The notes beneath the pieces are model-generated. The model was not told the DNA's origin, searched no databases, and saw only the letters and a list, made by a program, of their open reading frames with translations. From Bacteroidales bacterium (GTDB lineage: Bacteria > Bacteroidota > Bacteroidia > Bacteroidales > JAAYJT01), in the NCBI GenBank assembly GCA_014860575.1, contig JACZJK010000056.1, positions 106,645 to 170,644 of the forward strand: DNA of 64,000 bases, read 5' to 3'. Position numbers and translations under genes: made by a program. Below, piece after piece: positions 34,050 to 42,932 of the stretch (its first letter is position 1; every line of letters starts with the position of its first letter).

Positions 34050-35098
34050 AACCATTTTTCAACATTTTAATCATCATTGCCACATTCGCATTGCTGTTGA
34101 CTTCTTCCTGCAAAAAAGACGACAATACGCCTTCGGGTAAGTACAGCAAGGGCATTTTAATCAGCAATGAAGGGCCTTTTACCGATGGCAGCGGTACAAT
34201 CAGTTTTTATGACCCGGCTGCCAAAACTATTGAAAACAACATCTTTGCAAATGTTAACAGCCGGCCGTTGGGCAACATTGTCCAGAGCCTAGAAATTTTT
34301 AACGAAAGAGCTTACATTGTTGTGAATAATGCCGGCAAAGTTGAAGTAGCTGATGCTGCAAGTTTTGAGTCAATAGGCGTTATTGAAGGACTCACATCGC
34401 CGAGGTATTTCGTTGGGATCAATAATACCAAAGGATATGTGAGCGATTGGGCAGGGCATATTGCAATCACTGACCTGAGCACCCTCACAAAAACCGGCAC
34501 TATTGTCACAGGTGCAAGCCCCGACCGTATGTTGTTGCATGAGAACCACTTATGGGTCATAAACTCAGCAGGCTGGACATCGGATTCAACAGTAACAATT
34601 ATTGACACACAAACCGATACACCTTTGCAAACCATCGTTGTGGGCGATAATCCTTCGGGAATTGTGAAAGATGCAAATGGAAAAATCTGGGTTTTATGTG
34701 GCGGCATTTCCGATTGGATGAACCCTGCAAACAATACAAACGGTTCGCTGGTGAGAATTAACCCCGATTCATATGCTGTAGAACTCAGCTTAGAAATAGC
34801 TGGCAGCGATTTTGGCCCAAGGATCGCGATCAATGGCCCCGGCAATAAAATCTACTTTTCATTCCTTGGCAGCATTTACCCGCATGAAATTGATGCTGTT
34901 ACAATCAATTCCAACCCTTTAATCAGCAAACTTTGTTATGCATTGGATGTTGACCCGCATTCAGGTGAAATATATTTCTGCGATCCGCTTGATTATGCCC
35001 AGCCTGGCGTAATTTACCGCTATGATGCAAACGGCGCCACCATGCTTGACTCTTTGAAAGCCGGGATAATTCCAGGAAATTTTGTGTTCCAAAATTAA
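34046..35098 (+). CDS. btuG: Surface cobalamin-binding beta-propeller lipoprotein, BtuG-like
   Basis: A 350-residue lipoprotein: signal with lipobox LLTSSCKKDD (Cys about 22), then YncE/DUF5074-like propeller repeats (GSGTISFYDPAAKTIENN, GYVSDWAGHIAITDL, STVTIIDTQTDTPLQTI, GNKIYFSFLGSIYPHEI). In Bacteroides, BtuG is a surface beta-propeller that binds B12 tightly and hands it to BtuB. Gene order, translational overlap with btuB and riboswitch control support the same role here. Family-level certainty is good. The name is by homology of architecture and context. Confidence 0.78.
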   Translation: MKPFFNILIIIATFALLLTSSCKKDDNTPSGKYSKGILISNEGPFTDGSGTISFYDPAAKTIENNIFANVNSRPLGNIVQSLEIFNERAYIVVNNAGKVEVADAASFESIGVIEGLTSPRYFVGINNTKGYVSDWAGHIAITDLSTLTKTGTIVTGASPDRMLLHENHLWVINSAGWTSDSTVTIIDTQTDTPLQTIVVGDNPSGIVKDANGKIWVLCGGISDWMNPANNTNGSLVRINPDSYAVELSLEIAGSDFGPRIAINGPGNKIYFSFLGSIYPHEIDAVTINSNPLISKLCYALDVDPHSGEIYFCDPLDYAQPGVIYRYDANGATMLDSLKAGIIPGNFVFQN

Positions 35099-35220
35099 TT
35101 TGACTCGCAGGTTATGATTTGAAACTAATGCATGGCTTGAAGCCAGGCAGGATAAGGAAATCTTTTGGGATGGGGCGATTTCATTTATAGCCTACTCGGT
35201 TAAAGTATTGCCCTGTAAAT

Positions 35221-35346
35221 GGCTGTCTCAAAATTGATTAGCTTACTGATTTTGTCATTCTGAGCGAAGCGAAGAATCTAATATACAGACAAATAAAGTT
35301 CCTTCACTCCGTTCAGGATGACAAGATATGACCTTTTGATATAGCG
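35221..35346. mobile_element. MITE-like element, second copy
   Basis: It opens with GGCTGTCTCAAA (35221-35232), identical to the left end at 17996, carries TTCACTCCGTTCAGGATGACAAG, and ends in a decayed right end TTTTGATATAGC (35334-35345). It lies in the 330-bp gap between btuG and the M3 peptidase gene. Confidence 0.65.
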
Positions 35347-35391
35347 CACTTATAGCAGTTTGTGTCTTTTAGGAGTTCAAGTAAAAAACAC

Positions 35392-35399
35392 TAATTTTG
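35392..35399 (+). promoter_or_regulatory. -7 box for the M3 peptidase gene
   Basis: TAATTTTG fits TAnnTTTG and lies 29 bp upstream of ATG 35429. No properly spaced -33 TTG was found. Confidence 0.4.
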
Positions 35400-35428
35400 T
35401 GGCCAATAAATCATTAACTTAATTAGAG

Positions 35429-37555
35429 ATGAAAAAAACAGGTTTAATCTTTTTAACAACATTGCTTATGCTTGCTGCATGCACTCCCGAAGCCGAAGTT
35501 AAGAACCCTTTCTTCGCCGATTACAACACCCCGTTTAATGTTCCGCCTTTCGATGTGATCACCGAAGATCATTATATGCCAGCCTTTGACGAAGGCATGA
35601 AACAACAAAATGCCGAAATTGAAGCTATAGTAACTAATGTCGAGGCTCCTACTTTTGAGAACACCATTCTCGCATATGAGTACAGTGGCCAGTTGATTGG
35701 TGAAGTATCGTACGTATTTTATAATGCCAACTCGGCAAACACCAACGATAAGATTCAGGCCATTGCCCGCGAACTGTCGCCAAAAATGTCGCAGCATAGC
35801 GATAATATCAGGTTGAACCCGGTTCTTTTTGAAAAGATAAAAACCGTTTATGATCAAAAGGAAGCATTGAACCTGAATGCCGAACAGGCCAAATTGCTCG
35901 AAGAAACCTACAAACGTTTTATCCGTGGTGGTGCCGGTTTACCTTCCGACAAGCAGGAAAGGCTGCGTGAGATCAACCAGGAGCTCTCTATGCTCACATT
36001 GCAATTTGGCCAGAACGCCCTGGGCGAAGTCAATAACTTCAGGCATGTGGTTGAAAACGAAGCGGAACTTGCCGGTTTGCCAGCTTCTGCCATCGAAGGC
36101 GCTGCCGCTCTTGCCAAAGCAGACACCCTGGAAGGGAAATGGATTTTTACCTTACAAAATCCAAGTGTAATGCCGGTATTGTACAATGCTGAAAACCGCG
36201 AATTGCGTAAGGTGATGCAACAGGCATACATTAACCGTGGGAACAATGGCAATGAGTTTGACAACAATGAGATCATTGGTAAAATTGTAAACCTGCGCCT
36301 TGAGAGGGCCAACATGCTTGGCTACAACCACCACGCCCATTTTACGCTCGAAGAAACAATGGTGAAGGATATTGAAACCGCTTCAAATTTCATCAAACAG
36401 GTGTGGGATGCCGCCCTGCCAATTGCCAAGGATGAAGCAAAACAGCTTCAGGATATGATCAAAGCCGAAGGCAATGATTTTCAACTGGCACAATGGGATT
36501 GGAGATATTATTCCGAAAAGGTTCGTAAAGAAAAATATGATCTCGATGAACAGGAAGTTCGTCAGTATTTTGAGCTGAACACGGTTCGTAATGGGATTTT
36601 CATGGTTGTTGATAAACTGTATGGGTTAAAGTTTGTTGAACGCAATGATGTTCCCAAATATCACGCTGATGCACAGGTTTTTGAAGTGCAGGAAGCTGAT
36701 GGTTCGCACGTTGGGATTTTATACATGGATTTCCACCCGCGCGAAAGCAAACGTGGTGGCGCATGGATGAGTAGTTACCGCGACCAGTTTGTTGATCAAA
36801 AGGGCAATTACATTTCACCGGTGATTACGATGGTTTGCAACTTTTCGCCACCAACCAGCACACAACCTTCATTACTCACTTATGATGAGATGACCACATT
36901 CTTCCATGAATTCGGACATGCACTGCACGGCCTGCTTTCAGATGTCACTTATCCAAGCCTTTCCGGTACTTCCGTTCCCCGCGATTTCGTGGAGCTTCCT
37001 TCGCAGATCATGGAAAACTGGGCCAACGAACCTTCGGTGTTGACGACTTTTGCCAAACATTACGAAACCGGCGAACCCATGCCACAGGAACTGATGGATC
37101 GCATACAGGCCGCTGCTGATTTTAACCAGGGCTTTGCCACGGTAGAATTTCTTGCTTCGGCGTTTCTTGATTTTGAATACCATACTATTACAGAACCTTA
37201 TGCCGCTGAGACCTTAAAAAATGTAGCTTCTATCACCGATCAGAAAACCATACAGAATACCGGGATGATTCCTGAAATTCATTTCAGGCACGGAAGCACA
37301 CACTTCCAGCATGTATTTTCCGGTGGATATTCCTCAGGTTATTACAGTTATGTGTGGTCGGGTTTGTTGGATGCCGATGCATTTGAAGCCTTCCGCGAAA
37401 GCGGTGACTTCTTTGACCAAACCACAGCCCAATCGTTCCGCACGAACATTCTTGAACGTGGCGGCACGGGCGATGCTATGGAAATGTATGTAAATTTCCG
37501 CGGTAAGAAACCCGAAATCGGACCGCTGTTAAGGCAACGGGGATTGGTGAGATAA
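35429..37555 (+). CDS. dcp: Peptidyl-dipeptidase (M3 family metallopeptidase), lipoprotein
   Basis: A 708-residue zinc metallopeptidase of family M3 that removes C-terminal dipeptides. The zinc motif HEFGH is at residues 493-497, with the downstream Glu in LPSQIMENWAN and the substrate-binding RHGSTHFQHVFSGGYSSGYYSY region near the C terminus. A lipobox (LLMLAACTPEAE, Cys about 18) anchors it in the envelope, so it probably degrades imported or periplasmic peptides. Transcribed alone, ending at a bidirectional terminator hairpin. Confidence 0.92.
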   Translation: MKKTGLIFLTTLLMLAACTPEAEVKNPFFADYNTPFNVPPFDVITEDHYMPAFDEGMKQQNAEIEAIVTNVEAPTFENTILAYEYSGQLIGEVSYVFYNANSANTNDKIQAIARELSPKMSQHSDNIRLNPVLFEKIKTVYDQKEALNLNAEQAKLLEETYKRFIRGGAGLPSDKQERLREINQELSMLTLQFGQNALGEVNNFRHVVENEAELAGLPASAIEGAAALAKADTLEGKWIFTLQNPSVMPVLYNAENRELRKVMQQAYINRGNNGNEFDNNEIIGKIVNLRLERANMLGYNHHAHFTLEETMVKDIETASNFIKQVWDAALPIAKDEAKQLQDMIKAEGNDFQLAQWDWRYYSEKVRKEKYDLDEQEVRQYFELNTVRNGIFMVVDKLYGLKFVERNDVPKYHADAQVFEVQEADGSHVGILYMDFHPRESKRGGAWMSSYRDQFVDQKGNYISPVITMVCNFSPPTSTQPSLLTYDEMTTFFHEFGHALHGLLSDVTYPSLSGTSVPRDFVELPSQIMENWANEPSVLTTFAKHYETGEPMPQELMDRIQAAADFNQGFATVEFLASAFLDFEYHTITEPYAAETLKNVASITDQKTIQNTGMIPEIHFRHGSTHFQHVFSGGYSSGYYSYVWSGLLDADAFEAFRESGDFFDQTTAQSFRTNILERGGTGDAMEMYVNFRGKKPEIGPLLRQRGLVR

Positions 37556-37583
37556 GCCAATTTTCAATTGACATTTAAAAAAC

Positions 37584-37614
37584 AAAACGGCTGCCTGTTA
37601 AGGGCAACCGTTTT
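37584..37614. terminator. Bidirectional intrinsic terminator
   Basis: Stem AAAACGGCTGCC / GGCAACCGTTTT (one mismatch) around a short loop, with A-rich sequence on the left and TTTTACTTTTT on the right, between the convergent dcp and GH57 genes. It should serve both strands. Confidence 0.75.
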
Positions 37615-37633
37615 ACTTTTTAGAAATTCCGGG

Positions 37634-38971
37634 CTATTTCTTTTTTGAAGCCTTCGTGGTAGGTTTCTTTTCTGCGGCTTCTTTTTTCTTTGCTGCTTTT
37701 TTAGGCTTTTCTTCAACCAAGGGTGCAGACTTCTTCTCAGTTTTAGGTTGGTTCGAGCTAAGCACTATGGTTTCGCTGGTTTGAGGGCAGGCCTTATCAA
37801 CGCGCAATATGAAATCAGAAATCACATTCATATAATTAATGTAGGCTTCGTAAGGGGTCGGATAGTGGTTGAAAGTTTTGCGAATCTCACCGTCAGAGAA
37901 CCATTTGGTGCTCATATAAAAGAAATGATCGCTGGTTTGTAGATAATTCCAGTCGCGCAGCAGTTCCGGATCGGTGCAATGCTTTACTTTTTGCTCAATA
38001 GAGTAAAGACTGTCAAAAGCATCACTTTGCAGATCATTTCCCGTCCAGGATGTAATATCGCGCTCGGCATCCGCCCACGACATGGGATAGGGCACCTGAA
38101 CGCTTGAAACCGGTTGCAATTTCTTTGCAAGTTCGGTAGGAGTGTGAAAACGGTATTTCGTTTTTTTCAGGATGATGGTCGGTAAAGCGCGCAGGAAGTC
38201 AAAAATTCCGGTATCGGCCCATTGGTGTTCGCCAAAGGTTTCATAATCCATGAACAGGTTTAAGACTTCGTGCTTTGGATCAAGGGCATTCACCCAACCG
38301 GCAAACTTGTCGGCTGTCAATGGCCACTCTGACCATCCCTTGTTTGAGAACCTGAAGGCAATATCTTCGCTGAGCTGGAAGTTGCGCATCAGCACTTTAA
38401 GCTTTGGGTTCACCGAATTGCAGTACATTAAATTCGGACTTTTCCAACCAAGTATGTGTTTGGCTCCTTCGGTCAGCATGACATCAAACCCCATCCCGGC
38501 TACCACAGCGCCGATGGTGTCGGAATAGATCAGCTCGGTATTGCGGAATGCTGTAGGCCTGGTTCCGAAGAGTTTTTCCATTTTGTTTTGATGCAGCTCA
38601 ACCTGACGGGTGAATTCTTCCTGACTGCGCAGTGACGACAGGTTATGGGAATACGTTTCAGCAAGGAATTCCACACAGCCGGTTCGCGCCAAGGCTTTGA
38701 AACTTTCAATCACCTCAGGCGCATACATTTCGAACTGATCAATGGCATTGCCCGAAATAGAAAAGCTTACCTTAAACTGTTTTCCGTGTCTCTCAATAAG
38801 TTCGAGCATTAATTTATTGGCAGGCAGATAGCAGCGGGTAGCGACTCTTTTTACGATTGAACGGTTTTGAAAGTCATCATAATAGTAGTGGTTATCGCCG
38901 ATGTCGAAAAACCTGTATGTTCTGAGCCTGAAAGGCTGATGTACTTGAAAGTAAAGACAGATTGCGCTCAT
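37634..38971 (-). CDS. GH57 family glycoside hydrolase (alpha-amylase type)
   Basis: A 445-residue GH57 enzyme acting on alpha-glucans. The N terminus ICLYFQVHQPFRLRTYRFF, FSISGNAIDQFEMYAPEVIE, VEFLAETYSHNL and MDYETFGEHQWADTGIF are characteristic, with the acidic residues of the last segment in the catalytic region. The C-terminal about 45 residues are Lys/Ala/Glu-rich (KPKKAAKKKEAAEKKP), a low-complexity tail often seen in Bacteroidota cytoplasmic proteins. It is the third gene of a glycogen operon with the GT4 synthase and debranching enzyme, though about 200 bp of repeat DNA separate it from the synthase. Confidence 0.9.
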   Translation of the reverse strand: MSAICLYFQVHQPFRLRTYRFFDIGDNHYYYDDFQNRSIVKRVATRCYLPANKLMLELIERHGKQFKVSFSISGNAIDQFEMYAPEVIESFKALARTGCVEFLAETYSHNLSSLRSQEEFTRQVELHQNKMEKLFGTRPTAFRNTELIYSDTIGAVVAGMGFDVMLTEGAKHILGWKSPNLMYCNSVNPKLKVLMRNFQLSEDIAFRFSNKGWSEWPLTADKFAGWVNALDPKHEVLNLFMDYETFGEHQWADTGIFDFLRALPTIILKKTKYRFHTPTELAKKLQPVSSVQVPYPMSWADAERDITSWTGNDLQSDAFDSLYSIEQKVKHCTDPELLRDWNYLQTSDHFFYMSTKWFSDGEIRKTFNHYPTPYEAYINYMNVISDFILRVDKACPQTSETIVLSSNQPKTEKKSAPLVEEKPKKAAKKKEAAEKKPTTKASKKK

Positions 38972-39177
38972 AGAGGGTGTGTTTTTGTTGCTGGTTACTG
39001 GTTGCTAGGTTGTTAGGTTGTTAGATTCTCATACTGTGGTTAAGCGATGGCCAAATGGTGTCATATAATGGTCATACGATTGTCAAACATTGGTCATACA
39101 GTTGTTATTCAATTGTTTTATAAAACATTCTTTTTTTTCGTTCGCTCATTTCGCGATGTTCGCTTCGTTCGCTCAAC
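38972..39177. repeat. Phrase-repeat spacer inside the glycogen operon
   Basis: Contains GTTACTGGTTGCTAGG (the reverse of the CCAGTAACC words at 1015-1120) at 38985-39030 and a reversed TGTATGAC block at 39046-39106, then TTCGTTCGCTCATTTCGCG-type words. Confidence 0.6.
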
Positions 39178-40467
39178 TTACTCAGTATAAACTGCTTTAT
39201 AATAAACATCTATCACCTTCAAGGCTGCGTTTTCCCATTTCAGGTTGTCTACTTCGGCTCGTCCGTATTTCTGGAACATGGCTGTAAGGCCTTTGTAGTT
39301 GAGCAAACCGTAAATGTGATCGGCCAATGCTTCTGTATCCCAAAAATCAACTTTGTGGGCATGCGTAAGGATTTCTGCTACACCCGATTGCTTGCTGATC
39401 ACCACCGGAACATTGGTGCGGATAGCTTCAAGCGGCGCAATACCAAATGGTTCGGAAACCGAAGGCATCACGTACACATCGCTCATGGCATACATGCGAT
39501 CCACATTTTCGCCCCTTAAAAATCCGGTGAAATGGAAGCGGCTTCCCAGGCGGCGTTTGGCAACCTGCAAAATCATTTTATTCAGCATATCGCCCGATCC
39601 GGCCATCACAAACCTGACGTTGGGATCGCGCTGTAAAATCATGTGCGCCGCTTCAACAAAATATTCCGGACCTTTCTGATACGTTATCCGGCCGAGGAAG
39701 GTGACAATTTTTTCTTTCACGGCTGCATGTACATCATGCCAATCGGATTTATCGGCCGGCTCAACTGCATTGTGAACAGTGATCACCTTATGTGGCTCAA
39801 TGCCATATCGCTCAATAACCGTATTGCGAGTGAGGTTGCTCACGGCAATCACGTAATCGGCAGCCTTCATCCCCGATTGTTCGATCCTGAAAACATCCTG
39901 GTTCACATTTTCACCTGAACGGTCAAATTCAGTGGCATGCATGTGAACCACCAAAGGTTTTCCGGTGGCGTTTTTGGCTGCGACCCCGGCGGAATATGTG
40001 AGCCAGTCATGGGCATGGATCACATCAAAATCATGTTGGGTTGCCAGCACCGAAGCCACCATAGCATACCGTGAAACCTCTTCCATGAGATTATCGCCGT
40101 ACTTGCCCGAAAAATCAAACTTGGTGCTCAGGATATTATTTACACGTGTTTCGCTGCTAACGTTTTCATACTCAATGATACGTTCAAATTCTTCCGGTCC
40201 AACGTAAGGAATCAGGTTCGACCCAATTTCCATATAAGTGATCTTTTCCCAGAAATTCAAAACCGCTTCATCCTTTATATTCAGGGTCACATCGCTGGCG
40301 TTGAGAATCCTTACGGCTTCTTCACTTTCGTCGCCATAGGCTTTTGGAACCACAAACAATATTTCGGTATCATGCTTTGCCAGGCCTTTGGTAAGGCCAA
40401 AACAAGCGGTTCCCAAACCACCGGAAATATGCGGAGGAAATTCCCAGCCGAACATCAGTACTTTCAT
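39178..40467 (-). CDS. Glycogen synthase-like glycosyltransferase, GT4
   Basis: A 429-residue GT-B retaining glycosyltransferase. The N-terminal domain has FGWEFPPHISGGLGTACFGL (glycine-rich acceptor/donor loop) and VVHMHATEFDRSGENVNQ. The C-terminal domain has VTFLGRITYQKGPEYFVEAA, VMAGSGDMLNKM and the E-x7-E motif PSVSEPFGIAPLEAI. This is the Bacteroidota type of ADP/UDP-glucose-dependent glycogen synthase usually paired with GH57 and the debranching enzyme. It overlaps the debranching gene stop by 4 bp. Exact donor and elongation role follow from context. Confidence 0.85.
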   Translation of the reverse strand: MKVLMFGWEFPPHISGGLGTACFGLTKGLAKHDTEILFVVPKAYGDESEEAVRILNASDVTLNIKDEAVLNFWEKITYMEIGSNLIPYVGPEEFERIIEYENVSSETRVNNILSTKFDFSGKYGDNLMEEVSRYAMVASVLATQHDFDVIHAHDWLTYSAGVAAKNATGKPLVVHMHATEFDRSGENVNQDVFRIEQSGMKAADYVIAVSNLTRNTVIERYGIEPHKVITVHNAVEPADKSDWHDVHAAVKEKIVTFLGRITYQKGPEYFVEAAHMILQRDPNVRFVMAGSGDMLNKMILQVAKRRLGSRFHFTGFLRGENVDRMYAMSDVYVMPSVSEPFGIAPLEAIRTNVPVVISKQSGVAEILTHAHKVDFWDTEALADHIYGLLNYKGLTAMFQKYGRAEVDNLKWENAALKVIDVYYKAVYTE

Positions 40468-42437
40468 ACGTTGTCCTCCTTCATTTTAAATTCATCTTCA
40501 AACTCGTTGAGCAACTGCCCCATGCGCAACACTTCGGCAACGCTCCAGGCCATTGAAATTGCTCCACCGGGTTTATGTGGCGGATCGCCGTCAAATAGCT
40601 CTGATATGGAGCCTATGCCGTGTTCTGTGATGGTTTCTTCGAATCCTGCGTATAAATTATTTATCAGGTGTATGGCACTGCGGCCGTGTATTTTTAAATA
40701 CGCTTCGGCAAAATGACCCATTAACCAGGGCCAGGCAGTGCCCTGGTAGCAAGCCCGGTCGCGGGCCGATTGATCGCCTGCATATACACTTTGATAGTTT
40801 TTGTTTTTGGGTGATAATGTCCGTAATCCCCGGGAGGTTAATAGTTCGGATCTCACAATATCGAGCAATAATTTTCGGATTTCTTCACTTACCGGGCTGT
40901 AATCAAGAGAGGCGGCCATAACCATATTTGGGCGAACCGACCAGTCTTTGTATTCACCATGCACGAAATCAGCCAGATAACCTTTTTCAGCATCCCAGAA
41001 AGCGCTGGTGAAAGCTTCCGGAATCATATCAGCAATGGGCTGCCATTCATTAATAAAAGTTTTGTCTTTTGCCGATCCGGCACATTCGAGGGCAAACATG
41101 ATGGCATTATACCATAAAGCATTCACCTCAACAGGCAGCCCAATGCGCGGCAGCAGTGGTTGGCCATCAATAAACGCGTCCATCCAGGTAACTGCGCTGC
41201 CTTGTTCGCCTGCAAACAGCAAGCCGCTGTCGAGCATGTGGATATTGTAATCAGTTCCTTTTTTGAAGGCGTTGAGAATGGTTTTCATTGGCCCGGCATA
41301 CTTCTTCCAAATCTGAACCGTATTCCCGGTATGAATGGCATATTTCTGCAAGGCCCAGAAAAACCACAAAGGCGCATCAACAGAGTTAAAGTTGGCCTTC
41401 GTACCATGTCCATCATTTGGAAAAAGTGCTCCATTCATTTCTGAAACCAACGTATCCACCACTTCCCTGAATGTTTTCTCATCATTGATGGTCAGCATCA
41501 AACCGGGGAGTGATATGAATGTATCTCTGCTGCGACGACCAAACCACGGATATCCTGCCAATAAATGTACTTTGTCGCCACGCCTTACAATGAACTGTTG
41601 CGCGGAGTTATTCATGCAATGTTCAAAACTGCTGCGCGGAATCCTGGAATTTACTTCGGTTGAAAATAATTTTTGAAGGCGTGAAGGAATGATCTCGTTC
41701 AGCCCTGCACTGAAATAAATGCTTTCACCTTTTTTGATATCAAGTTCGAAGAAACCCGGGGTATAAAGATCCTCAACTGATTCATATCCCCGAATCCTTT
41801 CGCGGATGTACTCGAAATTGTAGTGCCAGTCAGGCACATGTGTGTAGAGGACAGTTTTTGAAAATTGCATGAACAATTGTGTATAACCTGTGTACATGCG
41901 TAATTTGATGCCGTTGAGGATGGGTTCGAACTTGGTATCAACAAATACGTTTGCCTTGCTGAGTGAATGTATGTTTCTGAATGCCAGCAATGGCCTGAAC
42001 CTGATTTTGGTTGGAGAATTTGCTTCAACCAATGTGTATTTGATAATTGTACGGTCGTCGTTACGTGCCAGGAGGATTTCTTTTGTGAGTACAACGCCAC
42101 CAACCCTGTAAGTAAGCTTTGGTATCGGGTCGGTAGTAAAATTGCGGATATACTTATGGCCTTTTGGATTGTAGTGTTCACCTTCAAATTTATGGATAGC
42201 AAGGTTGAATTCAGCATTATGCTGAATCACTGTTTCATCAAACGAAGAAAGCAATACGTGATTGTCGTCGTCAATGCCAGGCTGTGGGGTTACCAGCAAA
42301 CCATGGTATTTGCGAGTATTGCAGTTTGTTATGGTGGTGCTTGCATAGGCCCCTGCGCGGTTGGCCCGCAGCAGTTCCTTAGGCAGTGAATATTCGAGGT
42401 TGATCAGTTGTTCTTTGTCGAACCTTATGTAACTCAT
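40464..42437 (-). CDS. Glycogen debranching enzyme (amylo-alpha-1,6-glucosidase)
   Basis: A 657-residue protein with the bacterial/archaeal debranching N-terminal domain (EYSLPKELLRANRAGAYASTT, NTRKYHGLLVTPQP) and the C-terminal (alpha/alpha)6 catalytic domain of the GH133/GDE_C type (LLAGYPWFGRRSRDTFISLPGL, NSVDAPLWFFWAL, VTWMDAFIDGQPLLPR, GDQSARDRACYQGTAWPWL). It hydrolyses alpha-1,6 branch points of glycogen. First gene of the operon read leftward with the synthase and GH57 genes. Full length. Confidence 0.93.
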   Translation of the reverse strand: MSYIRFDKEQLINLEYSLPKELLRANRAGAYASTTITNCNTRKYHGLLVTPQPGIDDDNHVLLSSFDETVIQHNAEFNLAIHKFEGEHYNPKGHKYIRNFTTDPIPKLTYRVGGVVLTKEILLARNDDRTIIKYTLVEANSPTKIRFRPLLAFRNIHSLSKANVFVDTKFEPILNGIKLRMYTGYTQLFMQFSKTVLYTHVPDWHYNFEYIRERIRGYESVEDLYTPGFFELDIKKGESIYFSAGLNEIIPSRLQKLFSTEVNSRIPRSSFEHCMNNSAQQFIVRRGDKVHLLAGYPWFGRRSRDTFISLPGLMLTINDEKTFREVVDTLVSEMNGALFPNDGHGTKANFNSVDAPLWFFWALQKYAIHTGNTVQIWKKYAGPMKTILNAFKKGTDYNIHMLDSGLLFAGEQGSAVTWMDAFIDGQPLLPRIGLPVEVNALWYNAIMFALECAGSAKDKTFINEWQPIADMIPEAFTSAFWDAEKGYLADFVHGEYKDWSVRPNMVMAASLDYSPVSEEIRKLLLDIVRSELLTSRGLRTLSPKNKNYQSVYAGDQSARDRACYQGTAWPWLMGHFAEAYLKIHGRSAIHLINNLYAGFEETITEHGIGSISELFDGDPPHKPGGAISMAWSVAEVLRMGQLLNEFEDEFKMKEDNV

Positions 42438-42932
42438 ATATCAGATGGTTTGGCTAAATGGTACTTAATTGTGCCCGCGAACAAATTTAAGGCAATTCCT
42501 ATTATGAAGTTACAATATATAGAAATCTTTATAGATTTTTAACGAATAGGCAGGTTAAAACATTATTATGCCGCTAAAAACCAGCTTAAAACCAACAATG
42601 CCTCTCTTTGTTCAGCGATTAAACTGATTTGGTTCTCAATAATCCACACCGCCAGGACGCCAGGATTTTAATTAAGAAGAACAAGCAAGTATTAATTGCG
42701 GCAAACATCATTATCTCTGTTTCGATTAAGTGGCTTAATATTTAGCACCTACCGGAAAAGCCCCGCTAGGTGCAAAATATTGGTAGAATAAAGAAATCCC
42801 CGAATCTGTTTTGTCCACCAGAGGTGGACGACATTTATTAGAAACGCCGAGGAATATTCATGGATTAATTTGTGCAAAGCGGCAATAATTATAAGGTTCG
42901 CACGTAATTAATAGCAACAATTAAAGCGTTAA
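42438..42932. repeat. Intergenic region with two dispersed repeats
   Basis: 42640-42741 is a copy of the ~105-bp repeat (CACACCGCCAGGACGC start). 42745-42840 is the REP-like pair: arms GCACCTA/TAGGTGC (42745-42773), AAAATATTGGTAGAA, then GTCCACC/GGTGGAC (42813-42829) and CGACATTTATTA. Positions 42438-42639 and 42841-42932 show nothing recognisable beyond AT-rich spacer. Confidence 0.65.
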
